Source: Adineta steineri (lineage: Eukaryota > Rotifera > Eurotatoria > Adinetida > Adinetidae). Taken from it: DNA of 64,000 bases. The notes under the pieces were generated by a model, which was not told the DNA's origin, did no database searches, and saw only the letters and a program-made list of their open reading frames with translations. Made by a program: the position numbers and the translations under genes. The stretch covers positions 356,907 through 420,906 of the forward strand of contig CAJNOI010000080.1 of assembly GCA_905250115.1 (NCBI GenBank), read 5' to 3'. Below are positions 46,542-58,759 of this stretch, piece after piece (within the stretch, counting starts at the first letter, position 1; each line of letters starts with the position of its first letter).

Positions 46542-48994
46542 ATGACTACTGTTTATTATACACCTTGTGAACTTATTTTAAAAATTGGTAGTAATGAATG
46601 TGATGAAATTTCTACCTCAATCAGTAGTCTTCTTCGTACATGTTCAATAAGTGAACAATCATTTTTTGTTGTTGAACGTCAAATACAACCAACAACATAT
46701 TATGGTTCATTTACAAATCAATCGACATCATCAACATCAATACCAATTCAATCACAATCATTAAGTTGTGTTCTTCTTCTAACTGATGATATTCTTAAAC
46801 AACAACAACTTGTTCGTCCATTACAATTATCTATAAAAACAAAAAATTCATCTATTATTTTACCAAAATCGAAACATTTTTTTAAATCAACAAATACATG
46901 GAATTTTCATCATAAAATTGAATTATTAGATGAAAATAAACGAGCTATAGCAAGACAAGATTATTATGAATTATCTTATTTTTTACCATTATGGTCTGTA
47001 TCACACATTCCTAATAGTCGACAACCTATTGTACGTTTTAATATATTTACACAACATTTTGATACAATGTTAACATTTTATACGCGTTTATTTCAACGTA
47101 AACCTGATTCAAGTAAACCAGGTTTTGTACTTTTTATTCTACCAACATCGCCACATGTTAAAATAATCTATCAATTTTCAATAAAATATTCTCCATCAAT
47201 TCAACCATATAGTATTGCTCAAAGTGCATATTTTAAATTTCGATTAAATAATTTAGATCATTTTATAAATGAATATTCAAGTAAATTATTTACATTAAAT
47301 AAATTTGAATATTATATTTATGATCCCGATGGAAATCTTCTTCATTTACATTTATATGATTTATCAAATATAAAATATTTCGAAGAAACAAATCATTTAA
47401 AAACATTAATTCATGCAAATGATAGTGGGGTTGGTGATAGTAGTGATCCACCACCAACACAATTATTTAGTTCAACTGTACCTCAAGGATATAGACCATT
47501 TTATTCAAATAATAATAATAATGAAAAACAACAACAACTACTAATAGTGAACGCAGATATTGATGTTCAAAGTCATTCATCTCAATCATCACATGATTCA
47601 GGTCGTTGGAGTTCATTATCATCAAATGAATTAAATACAAATAATCGTACTAAACGAACAGTTCAACATATTCCAATTACAATTGTGAACAGTACATCAG
47701 TATTAGCAGCAGCAGCAGCAAAAAGAAGTGAAGATCATCTTGAAGAAGCTATTCGAAATTATAGATTAAAACATCAACAACAAAGAACAGGTTTTAATTC
47801 ATTGTTTTTTTTCTCTCTAAAATAACAGAGCATATAAACAGATTTTTTTTACATCAGAGACTAAAATCAATGAGGTTTACAACATAGAAATTAGTTATTT
47901 ATCTGATATTGGATCCTATCGATTCGTGTTCAAAATTGAGTTAAGATGAATGGAATGTATAAATTGCCATTTATAAATTTAATCGATTTTTTTATTAGAA
48001 AAAAAAAGATTTAATTTATGTAGAAACCAAAAGAAAAAAATATATATCAAGTGTCACTTATCGAATATATTTTATTAGAAATGTGAGACTTTGTTTAAAA
48101 ATTTTTTGACAAAACAATATCTACTCTGAGTTCAAATATAAAATACTTCTCCCTTATACGTAATAATATACTATTAAATAGATCTATTGTCTAGTTAAAT
48201 TTCAATCAACATCTTTTCTTTCTTTTTTAAAAGTACTATCTAGTATTGGTATAAAACAAAAAGATCAAATGAAATCTTCAATATATGAAAGTGAACCACG
48301 TTTATCAACTGTAACATGCGTAAATAATCGGTATTATTCATCAATGAATGATGTTAAAATCAAAAATCAAATTCATTCTTTTGCAACTAATCATAAAAAA
48401 CCAATAAATTCACATCATTTTCAAACTATAATCGATAACGATTGTGATATTTCATATGAAGTTGATTCGCCACGTACACAAACTGAAATATCAACGTTTG
48501 GTTATCTTAATGCATTTTTATTAAAAAAACGTCAACAACAAGAACAATTTAATAATGCATCAAGTGTTCAGCAATTAATTGCTCAATTTGAAAAACCAAA
48601 TCCAATGTTAATAGCACAACGACCATTATCTGCTCCGTTAGTTGATCATCAAACAATAAAACCTACGAAAGGTATTTTACAACGACGTATTCATGGTACA
48701 ATAACACCTCTACCAAATAAATCCTTACGAAAACGTTCAAAATCTGTTACATTTGAATGTCATAGAGATGATAATCATACATCAAGTACAGATGATGATA
48801 AAACGAAAAATCTTAGCGATTATTCACGAAGTCCACGAATTAATATTGGTATAACATTAGATTCACGTTTAAGAAAAACACCTGTACTTGATATGTTAAG
48901 AAGTACAACTATGGAATCAGATTTTCTTAATCTAAAACAATTAAATAGAACAACATCATTAAGACAACCACTTTTGCCAATGGCTCGTTTTTAA
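46542..48994 (+). CDS. FAM124: FAM124 family protein
   Basis: Two exons, 46542-47790 and 48234-48994, separated by a 443-bp intron; 2010 nt, 669 aa. The N-terminal half matches FAM124A/B. The opening CELILKIG is followed by the domain that starts LPLWSVSHIP, continues IVRFNIFTQHFDTMLTFYTR and FVLFILPTSPHVKI, and ends YYIYDPDGNLLHLHLYDL, a vicinal-oxygen-chelate (glyoxalase-like) fold at ~150-285. The biochemical role of FAM124 is unknown; no metal-binding or catalytic residues can be assigned. The remainder is Ser/Asn/Gln-rich and disordered, with an Ala run and an ISTFGYLNAFLLKK motif in exon 2. It is longer than vertebrate members (about 450-550 aa). The ATG immediately follows TTTTTCTAG, a strong acceptor, so an upstream non-coding exon or a spliced leader is likely. 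Confidence 0.85.
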
Positions 48995-51712
48995 AATATT
49001 TTGTTTTCTTCTTTTCTCTCCCTCTCTCTCTCTCTTTTTGTTGTAAATAATAAAAATTCAAACGATGATCTGATAATAAATTTAATAGTTTTCAATTTTT
49101 TGTTCAGTATATTTCTTTGGTAATTATATCGAATGGAAATATTGACAAGACGAAAAAAAACTCTTGTTTAATAGCTTATTACTCAAATAACATATTTTTA
49201 TGATTTATATCTTTTCATTGAACTGGATATTATATTGTTGAGAAATACTTCAGACTGTCCAGTAGTAATTACTTGGGCTATAAACTTCTCAATAACATTG
49301 ATAACAAGTCAGATATCACTTTCATATCTTTCTTCAATTCTGTCCTCTATTGTTCGAATTGGAATAGATACGACAGAATGAGTCTGATGGTTTTCAATCT
49401 CCATCATAGAAACTAATTACATAGAATTCGTTCGTTAGAGTTATTAATCATTTTATGGTTGAAATTCCAACAGGATCTTATCGACTAGTTAGATTCTATT
49501 GAACTGATATCTAATTTACTCACCGGGATTATATACAACAATACAAATAGTTAGTGTAATTTCATTGATATCTTCTAAACTCTATGTATCCATTATTGCA
49601 GACTACATCTACAATATTTTAATTACTTCTAATGAAGAGGAGAATCACGACTATGGTCTCATTCAAAAATTCAATGTTTAAAATAATATACAATATATTA
49701 TAAAATTTCATGAGAGAGTTATTTTTTTGTATCGTATTATTATAATTCAGATTAATAAATATGTACTACTAATTCTGTAATTTTTATCTTATCATCATGC
49801 TTCAATTGTTATTGAAAACAAGAACAACAGTCTATATAAAAGAAACAAAAACAGATTGTAGAAATTTGTTGAATATATTATTTTATTTAGAAAGATTTTT
49901 TAGAATAATATATGAAAAGATTTGAATTTATATAATCTGCATTGAATACCATTGATAAAAGCAATTTTATCGACAACATCGATTGTATTAAAACAAAGTT
50001 ATAAAAATGATTTTGATATAGACAAATCAATTATTATTATCATAAATACAAAAAACTGTAATACACAAATAAAATATGTTTCAATGTTATATAGTGTACT
50101 TGTCGGAGCATTCTCTAAATATCTTTCATAGATTATATTGCGTTGTTATTCAAATAGACAAGAAATATCATTCTAATTTTCGCTGTTGTATATTTAATAT
50201 TCTTATTACGAAATAACATTTTATCTACGTATAAGATCTTTACTAGCTTTATTTATATGAATTCGTAATGAAACTAGTATATAGTTATGATATAGATATT
50301 TTATCCTTTCAAAATAGAAATTCATGAATAGAATTAATTTTCAAGAATCATAATAGAATCATTTTTCCTACCAGTAATTATGTTTACAGAAAAACTATGC
50401 TTGTCATAGTGTCTTAAAAGCTCATTTTTATAATTATTACCTATGAAAAACTAATGAAAATGACGTTTTTTTTTGTAATTTTTAAAAACATGATTATACA
50501 CATCAAAAAATGAATATATAATGCATTAGTCATAAAAATCTCTACAAATCATATATATAAAACATAAACTAATGAATTTCTATTCACTATTTTTTTATTC
50601 CGTATTTCATATTTAATATTTCTTTTATATATTTCCTTCCTACGAAATTAGTGAAGCGCTAGTAAAATGAAGATAATATCTATGTGTTAAATTTTACCTT
50701 ATTATTATTTTTATACGATCTAAATATAGATATAAAATCATAGCAGTTACGAAACAATATTAAAGAAAGTTCAGAAAATTATAGATTAATAAAAAAAGCG
50801 ATAGTTTTCTTATAATTATATCAAATATCAAAATGAGAAGTAAGTTGTTAAATACATTCTTTTTCTATATAATAACAACTTAATTAACTAAAAGTATCGT
50901 ATGAGTTTTTTCTTTAATAAAAAAAACCCTCATATGATCAATTCATTGAATTTCAGGTGCATTTTGAACTTAACAATAATTATGCGCATTAAAAATGACT
51001 TTTTTTTCTTCTTTGACATTAAATTTCTATCGAAATCCTCTATTCTTATTAAATATCTATGTGTTATTCCTTAAAAATAAAAAGGTTTATTAAAAATGAA
51101 ATTTAGTTGATCAAGAATAAATACTCAATCATTATATTTCACGATAAAATTGATATTAACGTTTTTTTTCTTTTGTATATTATATTAACAAAAAAGATAG
51201 AGAAGAATAAAGAAGTATTTGTATGTTATTTTTCATAAGTTGTCTATTTTGTTTCAAAATAAACACAAAGAAGCAAAAAATTAAGAATACAAAAGGCACT
51301 CAAAATGACAATGACGATAATAAAGACAAAGCAAGAGAAAATGTTTTGTGAAGATGATGCACAAAAAAGAGATAAGGAAGAAAAGAAAAACACGAGTAAA
51401 ATAGAGATATAAGAAAAGAATTAGATGAAGAATGACTAGCGATCCGACTAGCAGTTTATTTTTGTCGCGTATTAGGAGACTAATAACTCCAATAAATGTT
51501 CGGTTGCTAATATTGTATATTTTTTTATTTTTATTTTGATCACCGGACGCGAAAATCATTGGTATTCAAAATGTGATCTTTGCGCTAGACATTTGCTTTT
51601 GGTGCATGTTAAAGAAATAAAAAGGAAGAGGAACAAACGGACGGAGAAGCCCAGTAGCATTCAAAAGAGAATATAAGAGAGAAAAAGAGCGAGCAAAACC
51701 TAGAGAAACATG
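48995..51712. other. Intergenic, no gene seen
   Basis: The gap between the FAM124 gene (+) and the convergent globin gene (minus). It begins with a CT-rich microsatellite (about 49013-49037). A minus-strand open frame at 51281-51559 is hydrophobic and AT-driven, and was not accepted as a gene. Confidence 0.5.
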
Positions 51713-53418
51713 TTATTTTTCGTTACCAGTTAATGCTCGATTTGTGCGTGAGACAATTATATTAATCAGTCGTCCAAAAGATTTTTGTCGATTATCTGTC
51801 CATTTGTCTTTTAAACCAAATTCCATTGTATGATTAAGACCATCTACAATAGCCTAATTAAATTAAGAAAAGAAAAGAAATTTAATTAAAAATATATTAT
51901 AAAAATTTATACTTGAATATGTTCTGTTTTAACTTCATAACCTTTATGTCGAATACCAATATCATGTAACATTTTAAATAATTCTTCAGGTTTGTCAACA
52001 ACACTAATTAGATCGTCTAGGGAATTAAAAAATTTTGAACCATGATTACGTAGATCCATTTTCCAACGATTCGCTGTATTAGGAGCATCAGCATCATCAC
52101 CACCAGCAGTTGTGGTTGCTGCATTTGTATTATTCATTACATGGGGATTTTGCCATAGTGCTTTTATATCTGGACATTTTTGGAAAATCCTAAAGAAATA
52201 AAACCTTTTATTTTTCATTCAGTTAAAAAAGAAAAAGAACTTTTTAACTAGACTAAATCAAAACAAGCAACTATATATGGGCAATTTATATATCATTTAT
52301 ATAATCTATCACCCTAGGCAGCAACCGATTGACCTTTCGTTTCTCTGTCAATCATGTTGTATTATGATTTATTTTATTTGCAGATAATATGAATCAATTA
52401 TAAATCTGAATATAATCGTTTACGTCTGTGTTTATCTAAGTTTTCTCTTGTCTCGTCCTTGCTGTTAGGTTAGTTGTAGTATTATCGAGTAAGACTTTTC
52501 AAAAATAGAATACAATGAGAAAGAAAAAAAAGAATACAACTACCTATGTTCGATAGTGCGCGAAATGTGAATTAATCTGCATGATATTAGCTGACAGCTG
52601 TTGCATATGACGTACATACGTTCGTCATATATACATATATATCTATAAATAATAGGACAAGTATCGATCGAGCTAGTCAAGCAGATAGTATTGATTGTGA
52701 CTAGATCGTTGTAACTGATGTGACGAGTGGTATGTTCATTGAATATGCACAAGTGCTATGCAAATAGACCGATGAAACGAATATAAAGTGCTCTGCATAG
52801 CTAACTATCAACTATTTCCTTCTTATCATCATTAGAAGAATGAAATGACAAATATAAAAGAAAATCGATTGAACATATGTCGCGTGTTTCATATAAATCA
52901 GTTGCTTGTTTCTACTGTTATTATTATTAATATGAGTTTTTTTCTTCTTCTCTTTATTCTTCAATTTGTTGTTGATGATAGTGAATGTTATTATTTTCAT
53001 TTTTAGATGTCATAACGACAAGAATAAGAACGAGAAAAATACAAAGAAAAGAACGAAAGAAAAAGTAGAAAATAAACATAAATACATTAATGTTCTAGTT
53101 TCTACTCGTGACGATAGATAAGAAATAATCATTGATCTATTCTTTTACTATTCTGTACTTTCAATCATAGAACTACAATAAGAGATAAATAATAGTAGAA
53201 GCAGATGGTAGCTTGTTAAACAATTGTTTTTTATATTCTCAATAAACTAATCTAATTCATTGCTGAAGATATTCTTATTAAATAACCTACCTCAGCATGA
53301 GCCGTTGGCCGTATTCACCATAAGCTTCTCTGCCTACCATTTTCCATGTTTCTCTAATGATTCTTGCATCGTCAGGTGTTAATGCTTCTGGCTCAATTTT
53401 AGCCTGACTGCAACCCAT
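51713..53418 (-). CDS. N-myristoylated globin, globin-X/neuroglobin-like
   Basis: Three exons on the minus strand, 53418-53291, 52189-51913 and 51853-51713; 546 nt, 181 aa. Globin landmarks are a helix-A segment LTPDDARIIRETW, YGQRLMLRIFQKCPD, distal His92 (E7) in RNHGSKFFNSLD, proximal His124 (F8) in IGIRHKGYEV, and a helix-G/H end (FGRLINIIVSR). Both haem-contacting His residues are present. The protein begins MGCSQAK, a good N-myristoylation signal with an adjoining palmitoylation Cys, as in membrane-bound globin X and several invertebrate nerve globins. The C-D region carries an inserted Asn/Thr/Asp/Ala-rich loop of ~25 residues (NNTNAATTTAGGDDADAP). Membrane-linked redox or O2-sensing work is likelier than bulk transport (inference). 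Intron 1 is 1101 bp with no other gene seen. Confidence 0.9.
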
Positions 53419-54008
53419 AATCTTTGTATTATGATAATTATTTTCTGTATATTTTTCTGTTTGTTTACAAGCTCACACTTGTGGTTGAATGAGAATGACG
53501 AAAAAGTAGAAAAAAAGACATTGTCTAATTGACATTCATCGGTAGTTGTATAAAGAATCCACGTTGACTTGGAAAGAGAATATTGATACGCGTTTTTTTT
53601 AAGGGAAAATAAAGAAGAGACACATAGGAATCGTGAATGACAGAAGGACTAGTAACAGCAGTTGTAGTGGTATGACTGGAGCATCGAGAACGATGAAAAC
53701 GACGAGAAGACGACAGCAGCAATGTCGACGATCGGGAAAGCAGCAGGCTCGAACGAGACAAAGTGATGATGATTAAACGACGGAACCAGCGACGGTGGCG
53801 GCGAATCGCTCTTGTTGTTACTGCTATTGTTGTTGTGTGTTGTCATCCTCCTACAGTAATGGTGGTGCACCACCGCAAAAAGAAAGAAAGAGAGTGAGAA
53901 AAAAATTCGGTATGTCAATGAAGAAAAATAGAGAGATGTACGTTAGTCTCTTCAAATCAGAAGTAATGTAAGCGGCAACAAAACACAGAACTAAGTGCTT
54001 GTCCACAT

Positions 54009-54042
54009 GCACACACACACACGTATATATATATATATATAC
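54009..54042. repeat. (CA)n(TA)n microsatellite
   Basis: A run of CA units passes into ACGTATATATATA. It lies in the presumed upstream region of the globin gene. Confidence 0.85.
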
Positions 54043-56180
54043 ATTATAATCATTTCTCTTTATCATAATGATGATCATCATTAAACATCAACTCAAGTAA
54101 AAAGTCACAAACAGTCGGCTACACCCGACATGCGTCGTTATGTAATGGAAGTCATCGAAAAATTAGTGTATTATAAGATATTTCTTCTTTTTTTTTTAGT
54201 TATTTATCTGTCTATTTGACATGGACACTCTCTCGCGTGTATCTCATGAAAACACTTAGAAGTAATTTACATTAAGATATATATAAATATATAGACTCTC
54301 ATGCAAGAGTGAGCTCATAACTAACGTCTACATTACAAAAAATATGCTTCATTGATTAGCAAAAAGAATGAAAAAAAAAAGAGAAAGAAGTCAGAAGAAG
54401 AAAGTCTGAAAGTTGACTAGTAAGATTGTACATCGGTTATATATATATATATATATTATTTTCTAATTTGTTTTATCTTATTCAATATTTAATCATTATT
54501 TTCTTCTATCAATAGGAGAAGTCTCTAAAGAAAACTATCTGCTTTTGAAACAAAAAGTCATGTTAATCAAGAAAATAAAAAAAATTAGCTGATTAATAAT
54601 ACTAATAATAGTAATAATACATCATTAAAGTTCAATATATATCTAATATTTATCGACTTTTTCCTTTCTCAAATAAAAGAAACGATATTTACTAATCAAG
54701 ATAAGTCGTGAATGAGTACAACAAATAGATATTAAAGAAAAAGAGTAAATAGAAGGAAAACGAGTGCTAAATTATCGGATTTAGAAGAGAAGAATTGTTA
54801 CAAGATGCATTTTAAGAAGGGAGGAGGAAGCAGATCGATTATGTTCGACCAACCGACAGGATCTCATTTATTTAAGAGTCTACTTGACATGCTCTCTGAT
54901 TTTTCTCTTTCTCTATAACGAAATAACTAAGCTTATTGTTAACTCAGTCAGTACCACAAATCTAGTCAGTTTTGATGTGATACTTACAATAGGTGTGTGC
55001 GAATAAAACATCTAGTGAAATACACACAATCATTATGCTATATCTCCACTCTTTTTTTTCTCGTTCTCATTCGTCTTTTTTTTTGTAGCCGTTCTTTTTT
55101 TTCTCGTCTTCTTTTCCGTGCTTGTCCTTCTATGTGCTTCTGGCGCCGGCTCACTCTATTTAATAAGACATTTGTTCACATGAGTCTGCTTGTCGGCTAC
55201 ATACAGCTTGCATTTTTCTCTCTTGTTCGCTTCATCTCTTCTTGCGTTTTTCTCACTACAATAAACCGAGAGACGCACAAAAAAAGAGAAAAAAAGTGGC
55301 AAGAATGACGTGCTCTCGTTTTGCTGAACTAGTTAGACGAGTATGAATTCTGTGATTTTCATCTTCCTCCATACACAGAATCCATAGAGAGAAGGAGAGA
55401 GAGAGAATTATCTTTTTTAGTCTGACTGTCTCTTCTCATTTCCCATCATCATCATAATTAACAGTGTTTCTCTTTCGTTATAATTTTCTATTTTTTTTCC
55501 TATTCTTTTCTATCACAAGGACTACTATTTCTACTATTACATCTACAAATCTGTTAATAGATTTTTAAAACGGACAAGCATTGTTATTCTGTTTACTAGC
55601 GAACAAACAAGCAAGCAAAAGATAAATGAGATGCGCATTGTCTCTTTTTTTTCTTACTAATTCTTTTTTTTTCTGTTGCGCGTTTAGACATGTTTTTAAG
55701 CAGACGGATGAAAAATTAGTCTGGGAATGTCTTGATATTCTTGTTCTCAGAAAATACGATGATGATGATGATGTTTTGAATGTATGTTGCAGTTGTAATT
55801 GAATTGAAAGACTACATTCTCGTCAGAAGAAAATATATGAACATTGCCGACAGATGAAATATAGTATCGACGGAAACAAAAAAAAAACGCTTTAATCAAA
55901 TTGATCTTCTCAACAACTAAATAGAGATTTTCAATATTACTATTTATTTTCTAACTAATTCTCTTCTAGAATTTCGTACAATATTTACTTAGAAAATAAT
56001 AAATAGTTATAAAATACAAAATTGAGAATAAATTGCTTTGTATTCATATACAACGAATCTAATAATAGAAGTATTTCAGCCATCAAAGTCTAATTGAATG
56101 TTCAGGTTGACGGATAATGGAAAAAAACTTATCTTCTTCAAAAACTACCTTCGCATGCTGTTTATGAAATTATCAGAAAA

Positions 56181-56208
56181 AGAAGAAGAAGAAGAAGAAG
56201 AAGAAGAA
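56181..56208. repeat. (GAA)n microsatellite
   Basis: About nine consecutive AAG/GAA triplets in non-coding DNA. Confidence 0.85.
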
Positions 56209-57227
56209 AGTACGTTATGCCAATGCAGGCAAACAACGAAGAAAATAATTTTATAATTAAAAAATTTTTTTCTCATGTAAGTTTTTACGGTCAAAGACGA
56301 TAAAATAAATTTTAATAAAGAACTACAAAAGAAAAAGATGATATGCGAGCTGGAACTAATTTAATACTATTACGGTGGAATGCAAGACTTGTCAGTTTAA
56401 TCATTTATAAATCATGAAGAAAGTTAACCGATTAAAATATCAATTTTATAAATTATAAGATAACAATAATAGTAATAAATTTGTAGAAAATATAATACAA
56501 TTCAATATTGTGCATGCAGATAACTATTTCGTGATTCATTTAAAATATCATTAATGCTGTTCGCTATTCAAAATAGTTAACTTTTTTTCTAAAATTCAGA
56601 AATTGTAAATGTAATGATACAAATTACATTTAATTCGTATAGATGTCTTTTCTAAATAAAAAGAATAATCACATATTCATTTTTCTTGATTTTCTCAAAA
56701 TAAAATGAAGATATTTTACGGAATTTCTTCAATGATAAGAAAACGTATAGACTATAAACGGGTATTTTATTTATAATACTCAGATTTGTTTTCACGTTAA
56801 CATTTTTCAATATGATCTATTCTATTGAAATATGAGAATGAATTGACATGTGAGTAATAATGATGATTCTCTCAATTTCTATATATAAATAAGACATCTA
56901 ATGATAAAGTTATCATTAATTATTTTAGTAATATTTTATGTCATATTTGAGTATTAATTAAGAATAGAGTAAATGATATTTGTTTTGAATAACGATACAT
57001 ATGTTACTATGGCTTTAGAAGGCAGTTAACATAATGTATCTTTTTTTGAAAGTTTTAAAATATTTTTCTATTATAAAAAAAAGTTTAATCCATTGAGATA
57101 TGATCTATGATATTAAATGGCAATTTAAAATAATGTTAAAATAATCTCCAATATTTAAATTGTAAAAATGAACTTTAACAATATTATTTACATAAAGTCA
57201 TGAGTTATCTTTTATTAATAAACAATT

Positions 57228-57476
57228 TTATTCTTCATCATAAGATTGTTTACTTAATTTTTCTTTCAAAGCAATTCGATCAAGACCATTGAGTTGACCG
57301 CATGCGATGCATATTTCAATCGATAAACCGTCTGAATCACAGAGACCAGCAATATTTGGTAAATAACCATTTGATTCTTGACCATTAGGATAGATAATAT
57401 AATTTCCATCACATGCTCGGCTTATGATTTGTACTAAAGAATTAGCAGTATTACAGTTTGAGCATTGTTTAGCCAT
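57228..57476 (-). CDS. Small four-Cys (zinc-ribbon-like) protein, 82 aa
   Basis: A single exon on the minus strand from the ATG at 57476. It starts MAKQCSNCNTANSLV and has a second CIACGQ pair at ~63-66, so CxxC...CxxC is likely to bind one zinc ion. Between them lie SRACDGNYIIYPNG and AGLCDSDGLSIEICIACGQ, a layout I associate with small bacterial and phage proteins of unknown role rather than with animal genes; this is recollection, not a search result. Extra Cys at ~22 and ~52 may also take part. There is no intron, signal peptide or membrane segment. Codon use is similar to the host's. The tail is acidic. Possible transfer (inference). Confidence 0.65.
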   Translation of the reverse strand: MAKQCSNCNTANSLVQIISRACDGNYIIYPNGQESNGYLPNIAGLCDSDGLSIEICIACGQLNGLDRIALKEKLSKQSYDEE

Positions 57477-58755
57477 TTTTACTTTCGTATATTATTTATT
57501 ATCAAGTAAAAAGGTGTTTTGTGGTAGAACTTTATAATAAAAACGCAGTAATGTTATCAAGATGTTGCAGAAGATTGTGAATATACATAATAACGGTGTA
57601 ATTTAAAGAGAGACGCCATTAGTCTGCTTGTGAGTACCTCTATGATATTCGAATAGGAAAAAGAAATACTTTAAATGACTTTTAATGAAACATAGTATTA
57701 TGAAAAAGTACTATTTACAAGATTTTATGCAGAATACTATGCATATGTATACGTATTTTCATATCTGTATGCGTTTTAAATGAAAAGCTTTTTAAAGTTA
57801 TATTGCGCACCATCTATCTATATTCTTATTTATCGTTAAATATCGTACGTCCAATCCATACCCTAACTGAATCGTAAATTTCACTTTTTTCTAATATTTA
57901 TTACATACAATTACTAAGTATCAGATATGTTCTGCTATGTATCTCAATAGACACTTTCTCATGTTTACAATGTTGAATACAGCTCTTTCATTGCTTTAGA
58001 ACTTGAACTATCACTTGAAAAAAGTTGCAATTAGCTCTGACCGTATTATGAAATTGACAAGTATACAATGATATTATTAGAAAAATATTTTACAGGACTC
58101 ACTTTTGAATTAATAGAATATCAATTCAAATTCCAAATACTTAATAATCATACTAGAATTTTTTTAACTCTTCAAAAACTTTCAGGTTTTAGTCAGCGCA
58201 CTCAAACCATCTATGATAGGTACATTGATTGTTTTGACTTAGTTTTCGAGTTTGATTATTAATTAAAGAGGGCGTCACAAAAGAAACGAACATCATAATA
58301 AAAATTTGCAGTGCCATCTAACATAATATGTTGTAGCAATTAAAGTCGAGTTGTTTTAAATAAAAATCATCAATTCTAGCATAGATAAAATAGTTTCGAT
58401 AAAAGAATCCTTAGAAAACTGCTTAAAAAAGTGTAAACCAACTGATTCAATCAGTACTTTTTTAATCCTTTCAATACCGACATGTTCTTGCGTTCTACAC
58501 GAGCATGAAGAAAAATAGTTCAATATCTCTCTCTTTCGTTCTATGTTCATATTTAGCTGGGTTTAAAGTCTAGCGTTATTATTTCTCTATATATGAAAAG
58601 ATGATATGAGTTTTGATACGTAACTATTGATTTCATATTGGATATATACAAAATAGTCTAAACGTAGGTCAAGAACGATTCCGTTTCTCTCTTTCTGGAT
58701 TTCTTGTACTTCTTCTTATTTATATTCTCTTGTTAATTCTATCTCGACTAAGTAA
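57477..58755. other. Intergenic, no gene seen
   Basis: AT-rich sequence between the four-Cys protein gene and the first LINE copy. Short open frames at 58068-58262 (+) and 58356-58550 (minus) show no recognisable motif and were not accepted. Confidence 0.45.
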
Positions 58756-58759
58756 ATTA

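Larger units (their letters stand above)
53419..57227. other. 3.8-kb intergenic region upstream of the globin gene
   Basis: No gene was accepted. The first 2 kb are more complex in composition than most gaps and probably carry the globin promoter. They hold a palindrome GGTGGTGCACCACC at about 53862-53875, a CA/TA microsatellite (54009-54042), another TA run near 54440, and long purine and pyrimidine tracts. Several open frames on both strands here are Ser/Phe-rich by-products of those tracts. A GAA microsatellite lies at 56181-56208. Confidence 0.4.

Noticed and set aside
51281..51559. Minus-strand ORF of 92 codons
   Set aside because: It is very hydrophobic, from a purine-rich plus strand, lies in the 3' flank of the globin gene and shows no family motif.
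53525..54081. Three overlapping minus-strand ORFs upstream of globin
   Set aside because: They are Ser/Phe/His-rich products of pyrimidine tracts and microsatellites in different frames, without continuity.
54997..55308. Plus-strand ORF of 103 codons
   Set aside because: Phe/Ser/Leu-rich translation of TTC/TCT tracts; no domain or start evidence.
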